NCBI RefSeq assembly: GCF_001758465.1
Contig: NZ_MJIC01000016.1
Coordinates: 368,726-432,725, forward strand
From: Marisediminitalea lipolytica
Lineage (GTDB): Bacteria > Pseudomonadota > Gammaproteobacteria > Enterobacterales > Alteromonadaceae
Reading direction: 5' to 3'
DNA length: 64,000 nucleotides
Positions 28,228-35,586 of this stretch are shown piece by piece (position 1 is the first letter of the stretch; the number at the start of each line of letters is the position of its first letter). A program made the position numbers and the translations under genes. A model generated the notes under the pieces. The model was not told the origin of the DNA. It saw nothing but the letters and a program-made list of their open reading frames with translations, and searched no databases.

Positions 28228-28500
28228 TATTAGTTACTCCCCCCAAAAAACTAGAATATAAAAATATAGTCTCAAAACTCTGCTATTCTCACTCTGAAAT
28301 CCTGCTATAGGAGGCTTCCCGGTCTAGCAAGTGCCGTATTCAAATCATTAATTGCTTCATCCAATGATTTTTTGGTTGTATCCAGAATCGGCTGACACTC
28401 CGTCTATTTATCAAAATGATAAACTTTAGTTTAATTAATTCCTATCTTCTTACTGTAACCGTATAGTATTGCTCTAACAATGGTCTTACTTGGTAAATGA
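28228..28500. other. Intergenic region with possible gene remnant
   Basis: This AT-rich spacer lies between divergent island genes. On the minus strand, 28305-28403 reads as a 32-codon open stretch without a start codon (ECQPILDTTKKSLDEAINDL, then NTALARPGSLL and stop). It looks like the amphipathic C-terminal end of a deleted gene. It could be chance. Confidence 0.25.
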
Positions 28501-30462
28501 ATGCGCTACCTAACAAAATCCCGCTTCAAGCTAGCCACGGAATGCCCGACTAAGCTCTTCTATACCAACAAAAAAGAGTACGTTAATAAGTCTCTTGATG
28601 ACCCCTTTATGGAAGCTCTTGCCGAAGGGGGTTATCAGGTCGGCGAGCTAGCAAAGTGCGCTTATCCTGGTGGTATCGAAGTTGGTTCATTGGACTACGA
28701 ACAGGCTTTAGCCAAAACCAACGAATTACTTGCCCAAGATTCCGTAGTGATATTTGAAGCAGCGGTTAAGTTCGAGAATTTGTTTATCCGTGTCGACATC
28801 CTCGTTAAACAGGGTAATCACTTTGAGTTGATAGAGGTAAAAGCCAAGTCTTACAGCGCGGTGAAAGACAAAGACTTTTTAAATACTTCTGGCAAGGTTG
28901 ATAGTAAATGGAAGCCTTATATTTTTGATGCTGCATTTCAGCGTTATGTTGTTAAGCATGCTTACCCGCAATCGTCCGTTGATACCTACTTAATGCTGGT
29001 CGATAAATCAGCCACCTGCCCTACCAACGGATTGAACCAGAAATTCCAAATTGTCCGGGATGCGCGTTCTCGCAAAGGCATTCAGGTTTCTAATTCCCTC
29101 ACTAACGACGATTTAGCAACGCCTTTATTAACGCGAGTAAACGTTAACAATGCTATTCAGGTCGCTCTAGATAATGACTTACAACACGGCTTTCCGGCGC
29201 ATAGTTTTGAACAGAATATTTTAGCGTTGGCTGACCATTATGAACGCGATGAAAAAATAGCCCCTGTAATTGGCAAAAAATGTAAGAACTGTGAATTTCA
29301 TCTGCCCATTAATGATATTACAGAACAAAAACGCAGTGGGTTTCATGAATGCTGGAAAGAACAGCTTCATTGGGATGATGCCGATTTTGATGAGCCTACG
29401 GTTCTTGATATCTGGAGTTTCCGTAAAGCGGATTCGTTAATCAATGATGGGGTTATTAAAGTCGCCGATTTAACTAAAGAAATGATCGGTTTGGCTGAAT
29501 CTCCTGAACCAGCGTTAAATACAACTGAGCGGCAGTGGCTACAGATAGAAAAAATTCAAAACAAAGATCCCTCTATTCACATCGACGAAGACTCGCTTAA
29601 AGCAGAAATGGCGTCCTGGACTTATCCACTCCATTTTATTGATTTTGAAACCAGCGCCGTGGCCATTCCTTTCTTTGCAGGGATGGCCCCCTATCAAGGC
29701 ATAGCTTTTCAGTTTTCCCATCACAAGGTTTATGAGGACGGCCGCGTTGAGCATGCTGGAGAGTTTCTGTCTACTACCCCGGGGGAATTTCCTAACTTTG
29801 AATTTGTGCGGGAGCTCAAAGCACAGTTAGAACCCGACAACGGTACGATATTTCGCTATTCCAATCATGAAAATAGTTACCTCAATATGCTTCATGATCA
29901 GCTGGAAAGCAGCAGTGAACCAGATGCTGCCGAGCTTCAGGCATTTATCGAAAGTATCACTCACTCATCAAGTAGTTCATCCAAAAACTGGAGCGGTGAA
30001 CGGGATATGGTCGACTTATGGGTACTGGTTAAAAAGTACTTCTACGATCCGGCCATGAAAGGCTCTAATTCAATTAAAGCGGTATTACCTGCCATTTTGA
30101 ATAGCTCTGAATACTTGCAGCGAAAATACAGTTCACCGGTTTACGGCAGTGACGAAATTCCCAGCCATAATTTTAGTCAGCATGCCTGGGTACAATTCAC
30201 TTCGGATGGCAAAGTTGCAGACCCATATAAGAGCTTACCCAAACTCTTTTCTGACGTTCCAGAAGATGTTGAGGAACTGATATCTGACGCCGATGAACTC
30301 AACAATGGTGGGCTCGCTCAAACTGCTTATGCAAAAATGCAGTTTACGCAAATGAGCGACTACGAACGTGACGAGCTACGCAACGGGCTTTTAAAGTATT
30401 GTGAACTCGATACGCTTGCCATGGTGATGATTTTTGAGGGCTGGCGCGAAATGATTCGTTAG
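28501..30462 (+). CDS. DUF2779 protein: Cas4-like nuclease fused to DEDD exonuclease-like domain
   Basis: 653 residues. The N-terminal part (about 1-290) looks like a Cas4/RecB PD-(D/E)XK nuclease: ATECPTKLFY with an early Cys15, then FIRVDILV and ELIEVKAKS carrying the D...ExK pattern, and a later cluster KKCKNCEFH plus a further Cys, which could hold an iron-sulfur cluster. The C-terminal part (about 375-650) is DUF2779, with HFIDFETSAVAIPF (DEDD exonuclease motif I) and KYCELDTLAMV (motif III-like). It probably degrades DNA or RNA; cellular targets are unknown. The end overlaps the convergent unknown gene by four bases. It is intact and of family length. Confidence 0.75.
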   Translation: MRYLTKSRFKLATECPTKLFYTNKKEYVNKSLDDPFMEALAEGGYQVGELAKCAYPGGIEVGSLDYEQALAKTNELLAQDSVVIFEAAVKFENLFIRVDILVKQGNHFELIEVKAKSYSAVKDKDFLNTSGKVDSKWKPYIFDAAFQRYVVKHAYPQSSVDTYLMLVDKSATCPTNGLNQKFQIVRDARSRKGIQVSNSLTNDDLATPLLTRVNVNNAIQVALDNDLQHGFPAHSFEQNILALADHYERDEKIAPVIGKKCKNCEFHLPINDITEQKRSGFHECWKEQLHWDDADFDEPTVLDIWSFRKADSLINDGVIKVADLTKEMIGLAESPEPALNTTERQWLQIEKIQNKDPSIHIDEDSLKAEMASWTYPLHFIDFETSAVAIPFFAGMAPYQGIAFQFSHHKVYEDGRVEHAGEFLSTTPGEFPNFEFVRELKAQLEPDNGTIFRYSNHENSYLNMLHDQLESSSEPDAAELQAFIESITHSSSSSSKNWSGERDMVDLWVLVKKYFYDPAMKGSNSIKAVLPAILNSSEYLQRKYSSPVYGSDEIPSHNFSQHAWVQFTSDGKVADPYKSLPKLFSDVPEDVEELISDADELNNGGLAQTAYAKMQFTQMSDYERDELRNGLLKYCELDTLAMVMIFEGWREMIR

Positions 30463-31037
30463 AGGTAATCGCGCAATATGAGTTCTTTACCAGCAAGACT
30501 CACCGTGACCTTCTCACCCAGCCCAGGCAATAACTCAAACTCAATTGAGACACCGTCGCCGCGTACTTCAAAAGAAAATTGCTCTAGCCATGCAAAATAC
30601 TTTTCAATTTCTTCATGAGATAAGGCCAGTGACTTCTGGAGCGAAACAATTGAGTCAAGCTTATCCATATCCAGCGCATTCAAGTCAGTGTCTTCACTAT
30701 CGTCACTGCTATCAACCTCAATCATTGTATGGTCGGGATAATAGTCTGTATCATTTATTACTGATAATAACAGTTGTGAAACCGCCTTATCATGCTGTTC
30801 ATTTTTGGCACAAGCCATATGCTCAGTCGCCAATTTAGTAAGATACGCAGTAAGCTCAGAGCAATCATCACGCTGATAACTTAACCTGAAGACCTCAGCC
30901 ACATAAGAATCATACTCGTACTTCGGCCAGTTAGAATTAGACAGGTTTAGTGGGTCCCACTTATAAAATAATATATCGCTGATCCTGGTTTGTAATTCTT
31001 CAGGTATGTTTGCCACATTCTCTTGATTCACATTCAA
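30459..31037 (-). CDS. Acidic hypothetical protein, island gene
   Basis: 192 residues, strongly acidic in the middle (DSSDDSEDTDLNALDMDKLD). Residues 22-52 (ILFYKWDPLNL ... YDSYVAEVFRL) resemble a short module found in many small hypothetical and immunity-like bacterial proteins (WDPIGV...DEYDSYV). I cannot assign a function. It is convergent with the nuclease gene, their stop codons overlapping by four bases. The start ATG at 31037 is preceded by AAAAGGAATTG. The acidity would suit a nucleic-acid-mimicking or nuclease-restraining role, but that is speculation. Confidence 0.65.
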   Translation of the reverse strand: MNVNQENVANIPEELQTRISDILFYKWDPLNLSNSNWPKYEYDSYVAEVFRLSYQRDDCSELTAYLTKLATEHMACAKNEQHDKAVSQLLLSVINDTDYYPDHTMIEVDSSDDSEDTDLNALDMDKLDSIVSLQKSLALSHEEIEKYFAWLEQFSFEVRGDGVSIEFELLPGLGEKVTVSLAGKELILRDYL

Positions 31038-31165
31038 TTCCTTTTAGCTAATTTGATCTGACAAAGTTACCGGCCTCACGTACTACTTTTAGATGTGAGC
31101 ACAAACCGACGCGAGTCGTTTTTTTGTTTTGGTAGAATCAAACTTACCCAACCTAGCCCTAAATA

Positions 31166-31408
31166 CTATCCTATTTCATCACCTTTGACCGGCGCTTCAT
31201 TCATTGGAAGAGAATCCAGAATATTTAATGCTTCTTGAACATCAGCTCCTGCAGCTCTTTGTTGGAAAAATTTGCGCGTTTTTAATTCACCTAACTTTTC
31301 TGAGATGGCTGCCAAAAAAAACTGATTCAGTGAAACCTGATCATCTTCTGCAAGACGTTTCGCCTCTTCCATAACCGAATCTGGCAACCTTAATGAAAAC
31401 TGACTCAT
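31166..31408 (-). CDS. RHH/HicB-like antitoxin
   Basis: 80 residues. The N terminus MSQFSLRLPDSVMEEAKRLA followed by VSLNQFFLAAISEKL is a ribbon-helix-helix DNA-binding domain. The remaining tail (QEALNILDSL) would wrap the toxin. The start overlaps by one base the stop of the PIN-domain gene just upstream, which makes this the second gene of a toxin-antitoxin operon. The gene looks intact although its toxin is interrupted. Confidence 0.8.
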   Translation of the reverse strand: MSQFSLRLPDSVMEEAKRLAEDDQVSLNQFFLAAISEKLGELKTRKFFQQRAAGADVQEALNILDSLPMNEAPVKGDEIG

Positions 31409-31821
31409 TACTTTAACCTCCTGACAAAATTCCCAGGTTGAATAACTTCGACACCAAATTTCTCTGCGCCTTTAAAATCCCTTAAATTAAACGAGATTAT
31501 TGTTTTTGCTCCACCATTCACGGCTGCTTCAAGCACCATCTCATCCTTTGGATCTTTAAGAACCGGCCGCCAACGGTAATGATTATGTACAGGTGCCAAT
31601 TGCTTGGCTAGAGCCGCCAGAATGGTATTAACCTGGGCGATGTTTAAACCTGAAGCCTGCAAGTGACTCGTTCTTTTCAATACGTCTTCGTATTCAAGAA
31701 ACAACGCCACACTAGCTCAAGCTAAAATCTCGCCAGTCAACACACCCCGCAAGATAAAGTGACTCGCACCTGATGGTGAGCGTAATGCAGCAGTCCAAAT
31801 ATTTGTGTCGACTATAATCAT
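31408..31821 (-). pseudogene. PIN-domain toxin interrupted by in-frame TGA
   Basis: Read from ATG 31821 the frame gives MIIVDTNIWTAALRSPSGAS ... GEILA, then TGA at 31719-31717, then continues without shift as ASVALFLEYEDVLKR ... FVRRLK to 31408. Together this is a complete 137-codon COG1569-type PIN toxin, with the catalytic Asp in VDTN before the stop and later acidic residues in KDPKDEMVLEAA and FNLRDF after it. PIN toxins are Mg-dependent RNases. Translation restarting at GTG 31710 would lack the first catalytic Asp. The single nonsense codon therefore very likely inactivates the toxin. Confidence 0.8.
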
Positions 31822-31839
31822 ATATGAAATTATATATGA
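31818..31839. promoter_or_regulatory. Palindromic operator at toxin-antitoxin start
   Basis: TCATATAT GAAATT ATATATGA: perfect eight-base arms around a six-base centre. It overlaps the ATG of the PIN gene (31821). Placement and form suit an autoregulatory RHH antitoxin operator. Confidence 0.6.
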
Positions 31840-31997
31840 CATCACAGAAATGACAAATCACAGATTTTTGTATACGTCACATCGAAACCTGTATCTTAAG
31901 ATCTACGATAGGTACGGGATAAATGGTCATGCAAAGAATTTGCAAACCGTCTCAATAAGATTTCAATTAACTGATTACAAATAACTATTTAAGACAC

Positions 31998-32064
31998 AGA
32001 CTTTTCAAAATCCGCCGGTCGCAATACTGTGCCGTACGAGTGTCGGTCCATCGGGTGGTGAGCA
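31998..32064 (+). repeat. Degenerate tRNA-Leu-like remnant (middle copy)
   Basis: TTTTCAAAATCCGCCGGT followed by ACTGTGCCGTACGAGTGT and GTCCATCGGGTGG. The first part matches the anticodon arm and variable region of tRNA-Leu. The second part matches the copy at 33909-33970 better than the tRNA, so the two remnants are related. No acceptor stem remains. Confidence 0.7.
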
Positions 32065-32114
32065 TTTGCAGTTCATAAGCAAATTCGCAAGCAGTTTGTG
32101 TTTAAATTCTATTT

Positions 32115-32282
32115 TTAAAACGATAATAGCCACGAAACAAATCTTTTTGTTTCGGCTGAATTTTTTAAATTTATATATTGCTTCGACTTACCATCTTCAA
32201 AGGCAACATTAAATTTATTAACAGATATTTGAGTAACAGGCGGCAGAACATTAACACCTGATGAATTCATAGTATTTTGCAT
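32115..32282 (-). CDS. Possible 55-residue small protein
   Basis: ATG 32282 to TAA 32115 gives a 55-residue product beginning MQNTMNSSGVNVLPPV and ending RFVSWLLSF. The middle (VNKFNVAFEDGKSKQYINLK) reads like a beta-hairpin followed by a helix, and codon use looks natural. AAGAA lies nine bases before the start. I know no family. It lies between the tRNA remnant and the second csp gene, on the same strand as csp. Confidence 0.45.
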   Translation of the reverse strand: MQNTMNSSGVNVLPPVTQISVNKFNVAFEDGKSKQYINLKNSAETKRFVSWLLSF

Positions 32283-32351
32283 ATTTATTCTTATTTTTGT
32301 ATTTGAAATATAGGAATTGAAACGAAAGAAGGAATTTATTGCGTGATTTTT

Positions 32352-32383
32352 TAAAAAATAAAAAGGCTAGAATATTCTAGCCC
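32352..32383 (-). terminator. Terminator of island cold-shock gene
   Basis: The perfect palindrome GGCTAGAATATTCTAGCC (32365-32382) is followed on the minus strand by TTTTTATTTTTT. It starts 19 bases after the csp stop. Confidence 0.85.
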
Positions 32384-32400
32384 TTAAAATCTGGTAAGGA

Positions 32401-32613
32401 TTATAAAGCAACAACGTTTGATGCTTGTGGGCCTTTCTGGCCTTGTTCAATGGTGAACTGGACTTGTTGCCCTTCCACTAACGATTTAAAGCCTTCTGAC
32501 GCAATAGAGCGGAAGTGTACAAATACATCTTTTCCACCTTCAGTCGGCGTTAAAAAACCAAAACCTTTGTCATCATTAAACCACTTAACTGTACCATTTA
32601 CGGATTTAGACAT
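32401..32613 (-). CDS. CspA-family cold-shock protein (island paralogue)
   Basis: 70 residues, one OB-fold, RNP1 KGFGFL and RNP2 VFVHF intact, ending GPQASNVVAL. It is closely similar to the csp at 26496 but differs at about a quarter of positions, so it is a paralogue and not a recent copy. It has its own AT-rich leader and terminator. It is an RNA/ssDNA chaperone; whether it is cold-induced cannot be seen. Confidence 0.93.
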   Translation of the reverse strand: MSKSVNGTVKWFNDDKGFGFLTPTEGGKDVFVHFRSIASEGFKSLVEGQQVQFTIEQGQKGPQASNVVAL

Positions 32614-32944
32614 TTTATAATTCTCTTGTTAAATAAATAATTAGCGGATATCCGCCTGTAAGGCGCTAAAAAATAGTAAAACATTAACCAATAGAGCAAA
32701 TGTAAATACTAAATCGACTTTGAATAACAAAAGAAGAAAGAGAAAAGCAAGAGCAGTAACAGATAAGGCATTAATTTTCTAAAGCCAGATGATAGTACGC
32801 TACTTCACAACGCTTGTATATGGTTATTTTTTCGTTCGCACATTTATTACATAATTTCTTATGTTTGAAATACCCTCAACGTTAACTGCAATGTTCCAGC
32901 AATAATTATTTTAAAGAGGTACCCTAATACTCCTGTAAAGATAC
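32614..32944. other. Intergenic region between divergent csp and transglutaminase genes
   Basis: 331 AT-rich bases without a supported ORF. It should contain both promoters and the csp leader. No operator or hairpin stands out. Confidence 0.5.
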
Positions 32945-33811
32945 ATGTTGCCTTATATGAAACGATTCAAAGTAGTACACCAGACAACTTACGAATATTC
33001 TGATGACGTGCAACTGGGTGCTCATACACTTCGCCTGAGACCCCGGGAAGGCCACGACCAGCATCTTGAATCATCAACTCTCTCTATTAGCCCTGGTGCT
33101 GAATTGAGGTGGCATCGGGATGTAGAGAGTAACTCAGTAGCAATTGCACGGTTTACAGAAGCCTCCCGTAAACTTCAGATAGAGTGCAATTCGATTATTC
33201 AAAAATTTGATGTACTCCCTCAAGATTTTCTTATAGAAGATTATGCTGTTAATTATCCATTTTGTTACCCTACAGAAGATGCTATCACTTTGGCGCCTTA
33301 CCTACGAAGTAACACTGACGAAGACAACATCCTCATCAAAAATTGGTTGAATAATGGGTGGGCATCTCAACAACCCAAACAAACCTTTGAATTGCTTCTA
33401 TCACTGAACCAATACATTTATCAAACGCTCAATTACGTAAAAAGAGATGAGGAGGGAGTTCAAAGTGCACAAACCACACTCAGCAAAAATGCAGGATCCT
33501 GCCGGGATTACGCGAACTTATTCATTGATGCTGCACGCTATTTAGGATTTGCCGCTCGGTTTGTAAGTGGCTATGTGCATACAGAGGATGATCATCACCT
33601 ATCAGGTACCACTCATGCTTGGGCAGAAGTATTTATTCCTGGGGCCGGATGGAAAGGCTTTGACCCTACTCATGGAAGTCTGGTGGGTTTAACCCATATT
33701 GCCGTAGCCGTAAGCAGACTTCCTGAATTGGTTCCTGCTGTATCCGGTGCATTCTGGGGCCTGCCAGGTTCAAGTTTAAAGGTGGACGTATGGGTAACAG
33801 AAATCGGCTAA
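32945..33811 (+). CDS. Transglutaminase-like cysteine protease family protein
   Basis: 288 residues. The N-terminal Bact_transglu_N domain shows VVHQTTYEYSDDVQLGAHTL and LRPREGHDQ. The transglutaminase core carries the triad Cys186 (NAGSCRDYANLF), His224 (TTHAWAEVF) and Asp240 (KGFDPTHG). There is no signal peptide, so it should be cytoplasmic. Members of this family act as peptidases or amidotransferases, sometimes next to circularly permuted ATP-grasp genes, which are absent here. It is a lone cargo gene between two tRNA-like remnants. A second ATG at 32957 is an alternative start. Confidence 0.85.
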   Translation: MLPYMKRFKVVHQTTYEYSDDVQLGAHTLRLRPREGHDQHLESSTLSISPGAELRWHRDVESNSVAIARFTEASRKLQIECNSIIQKFDVLPQDFLIEDYAVNYPFCYPTEDAITLAPYLRSNTDEDNILIKNWLNNGWASQQPKQTFELLLSLNQYIYQTLNYVKRDEEGVQSAQTTLSKNAGSCRDYANLFIDAARYLGFAARFVSGYVHTEDDHHLSGTTHAWAEVFIPGAGWKGFDPTHGSLVGLTHIAVAVSRLPELVPAVSGAFWGLPGSSLKVDVWVTEIG

Positions 33812-33908
33812 TAAATACCTAAACCAACACTTACGTGCAAAAAATTTGCAAAACACCAGAACTAAAATCTAATCCACTGAACTAAAATAACTTTTTCAGA
33901 GACCAAGA

Positions 33909-34022
33909 TTTCAAAATCCGCCAGAAGTGACACTGTGCCGTCCGAGTGTTAGTCCATCGCGTGGCGACCAATCATGCCCGAGCCTCTGGTACCAAACGCT
34001 TCTTAGGTGTGCATCAATAAAC
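33909..34022 (+). repeat. tRNA-Leu remnant with direct repeat, right island boundary
   Basis: 33911-33940 repeats the anticodon arm and variable arm (TCAAAATCCGCC, GTGACACTGTGCCG). A divergent stretch of about 40 bases follows, and 33982-34022 then repeats the acceptor 3' strand, CCA and downstream flank of the intact tRNA (GCCTCTGGTACCAAAC ... GTGCATCAATAAAC). The first half of a tRNA is missing, so this is not a functional gene. It marks the end of the island. Confidence 0.8.
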
Positions 34023-34056
34023 CGACTTTATAGTCTGCCCAAGGCAATATCAGTTA

Positions 34057-34551
34057 TCAGGCAATCACCATCTTTGATATCTCGATTGTAAAACCGATTA
34101 GTGCCAAAACGAGCCCTACCCCGCCGATGACGTTTCCCCTACCAAGTTCAATACCGAGTCTTACAAACACTTTACTCATAAAAATTACACTGCCTAGAAA
34201 CATGGTAAATATGGTAAAAGCCACATTTGCGACAATACTCATAGCAGGATCCAATATTGATACAATGGCAACGGAAACCACCCAGATAGAGATATAAGCG
34301 CCAATCGCCACCCAATTCCAGTATTGTTTAGTCGCGGTTGTGCCAACCAGGCGAAACTGAATACTTTCGAGGAAGATTTTCAGGCGTTCCGATAGTGCTG
34401 GCAAATAAAGCTCAATCGTAATCAACAATAAGCCGATAACCTGTATCGTAAAGCCAACCCAGTTTATTACGTTGTTAGCCAAAATATTCCAACCTCCCTG
34501 GGTGCCATGTCCCCCACCATTGTTGGTAAAATAACGCCCAAATATCGGCAA
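34057..34551 (-). CDS. Four-helix membrane protein, unknown
   Basis: Up to 164 residues, with helices at about 28-50, 80-100, 108-130 and 138-160. I recognise no family. The longest frame starts at TTG with only a weak ribosome site; a TTG 23 codons downstream, preceded by GGGAGG, is a plausible alternative. It lies just outside the island repeat and on the same strand as the sigma-factor genes upstream, but about 100 bases from the nearest, so membership in their operon is uncertain. Confidence 0.5.
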   Translation of the reverse strand: MPIFGRYFTNNGGGHGTQGGWNILANNVINWVGFTIQVIGLLLITIELYLPALSERLKIFLESIQFRLVGTTATKQYWNWVAIGAYISIWVVSVAIVSILDPAMSIVANVAFTIFTMFLGSVIFMSKVFVRLGIELGRGNVIGGVGLVLALIGFTIEISKMVIA

Positions 34552-34657
34552 AGTAATCTTGGCGAAAATCTACGACGAACGGCGCGGGAGCTAAGCTAAA
34601 TGTGTCACGATGATTTACTTTTCAGGTGTTTTTAACTGAAAAACTCTATAACAATAC

Positions 34658-34741
34658 TTATTTTTTTCGTTTAGACGCTGCTATCGTAATTATTACAACG
34701 ATAATGACAACAACCACACCACCAATTACTGAACTGCTCAT
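34658..34741 (-). CDS. 27-residue single-helix membrane peptide
   Basis: ATG 34741 to TAA 34658. The product is MSSSVIGGVVVVI..., a single hydrophobic helix of about 20 residues followed by a basic tail SKRKK, giving an N-out/C-in orientation. A strong ribosome site, AAAGGAG, lies seven bases before the ATG, which makes translation likely. It sits downstream of the sigma/anti-sigma genes on the same strand. Its function is unknown; such peptides often modulate membrane complexes. Confidence 0.6.
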   Translation of the reverse strand: MSSSVIGGVVVVIIVVIITIAASKRKK

Positions 34742-34913
34742 AACAAACTCCTTTGATAAAACTTAGTTTAAAATAACGTCGAATAGTCAAGGCAACATAA
34801 TCACCAAACAGCGAACTACTACTGAGATAACACGAACCAAACCAAAAATAGCTTCTTATCACCATTTCCGGCCTGCTGTGCCTTGATAAAAACAATTAAA
34901 TAGCCCCTACAAC

Positions 34914-35567
34914 TCAGTCTTTTTCCATGTTTTCGAACTGGTCTAACAGATGCGTTAACCTGCGGCCGGATATTTCCCGATAAAGCCAACCAATTAACTT
35001 ATTACTCCTATTTTCTGGCTTAAGCTTATTGATGAGCAGTGCCACCAGCAGTCCAAATATCAAGGCAATTACGGTAAATCTAATTTTTGTATCGACAGAC
35101 ATTAATGAAAATAAATCAAGACCAAAAACCAGGTCGTACCCCAGAAATACATAGGCCAGGTAAAAAGGAGCAGAAAGAATTAGCAGTTTAAAAATATTCA
35201 AACCATGCGTTCTTACTGCAATAAGGTCATTCAGCGTTTCCCTAATCGGCTTAGAAAAATCTACCCTCCTCAACAGCGCAATTTGGCCAAAGCTCCCGGC
35301 AAGTCCTACTATCGCAAATACGCTGAGTAAAAATGCAGACACCACCGGTGCAGTTAACCCCCAGGACAAAGCCATGTACTTACCCAATGAAACCACAATG
35401 CAAAAAAACACAAAGCCTTCAACAGCTCTTGTCAAAATGAGTTTGTTTAACTCACCTTTGTGATTGTCTGCCTGTATCTTCTGAAGAAGCGCTTTGTTCA
35501 GGCTCACACACTCGTCCAGCTTTTCACTATGCGCCTGCCACATAGATTGCATTTGCTCTAAATTCAT
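34914..35567 (-). CDS. Membrane protein, probable anti-sigma factor partner
   Basis: 217 residues. A cytoplasmic N terminus of about 45 residues (MNLEQMQSMWQAHSEKLDEC) is followed by four hydrophobic segments near 48-66, 75-98, 124-148 and 160-182, then a basic C terminus. The start has AGAGGTGATC upstream and lies 19 bases after the sigma gene stop. That position and topology suggest a membrane anti-sigma factor, although no zinc (HxxxCxxC) motif is present. Confidence 0.65.
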   Translation of the reverse strand: MNLEQMQSMWQAHSEKLDECVSLNKALLQKIQADNHKGELNKLILTRAVEGFVFFCIVVSLGKYMALSWGLTAPVVSAFLLSVFAIVGLAGSFGQIALLRRVDFSKPIRETLNDLIAVRTHGLNIFKLLILSAPFYLAYVFLGYDLVFGLDLFSLMSVDTKIRFTVIALIFGLLVALLINKLKPENRSNKLIGWLYREISGRRLTHLLDQFENMEKD

Positions 35568-35586
35568 ATCAGATCACCTCTTTGGA

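Larger units (their letters stand above)
27225..34022. mobile_element. Probable tRNA-Leu-associated genomic island (possibly two stacked insertions)
   Basis: The tract between the tRNA-Leu and a direct repeat of its 3' end is made of accessory genes: HhH-GPD-like protein, Cas4/DEDD nuclease, unknown protein, toxin-antitoxin pair, small ORF, second csp, transglutaminase. Genes are richer in A+T, particularly 27352-28500 and 31800-32900, than the flanking core. A third tRNA-like remnant at 31998-32064 divides it into about 4.8 kb and 1.9 kb. No integrase or relaxase is seen, so it may be a decayed or non-autonomous island. Alternatively the repeats are decayed duplicates of the tRNA gene. Confidence 0.65.

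Noticed and set aside
31717..31719. TGA in the PIN gene as a selenocysteine or readthrough codon
   Set aside because: The residue position is not a conserved Cys, no stem-loop of SECIS type follows, and simple nonsense mutation explains it.
27225..34022. CRISPR array or cas operon near the Cas4-like gene
   Set aside because: No regularly spaced repeats and no cas1, cas2 or effector gene are present.
33909..34022. A second functional tRNA-Leu
   Set aside because: The 5' acceptor strand and D-arm are missing and the T-arm is not paired.
34671..34895. 74-codon minus-strand frame
   Set aside because: It overlaps the 27-residue peptide in another frame, is Cys/Trp-rich noise and lacks a ribosome site.
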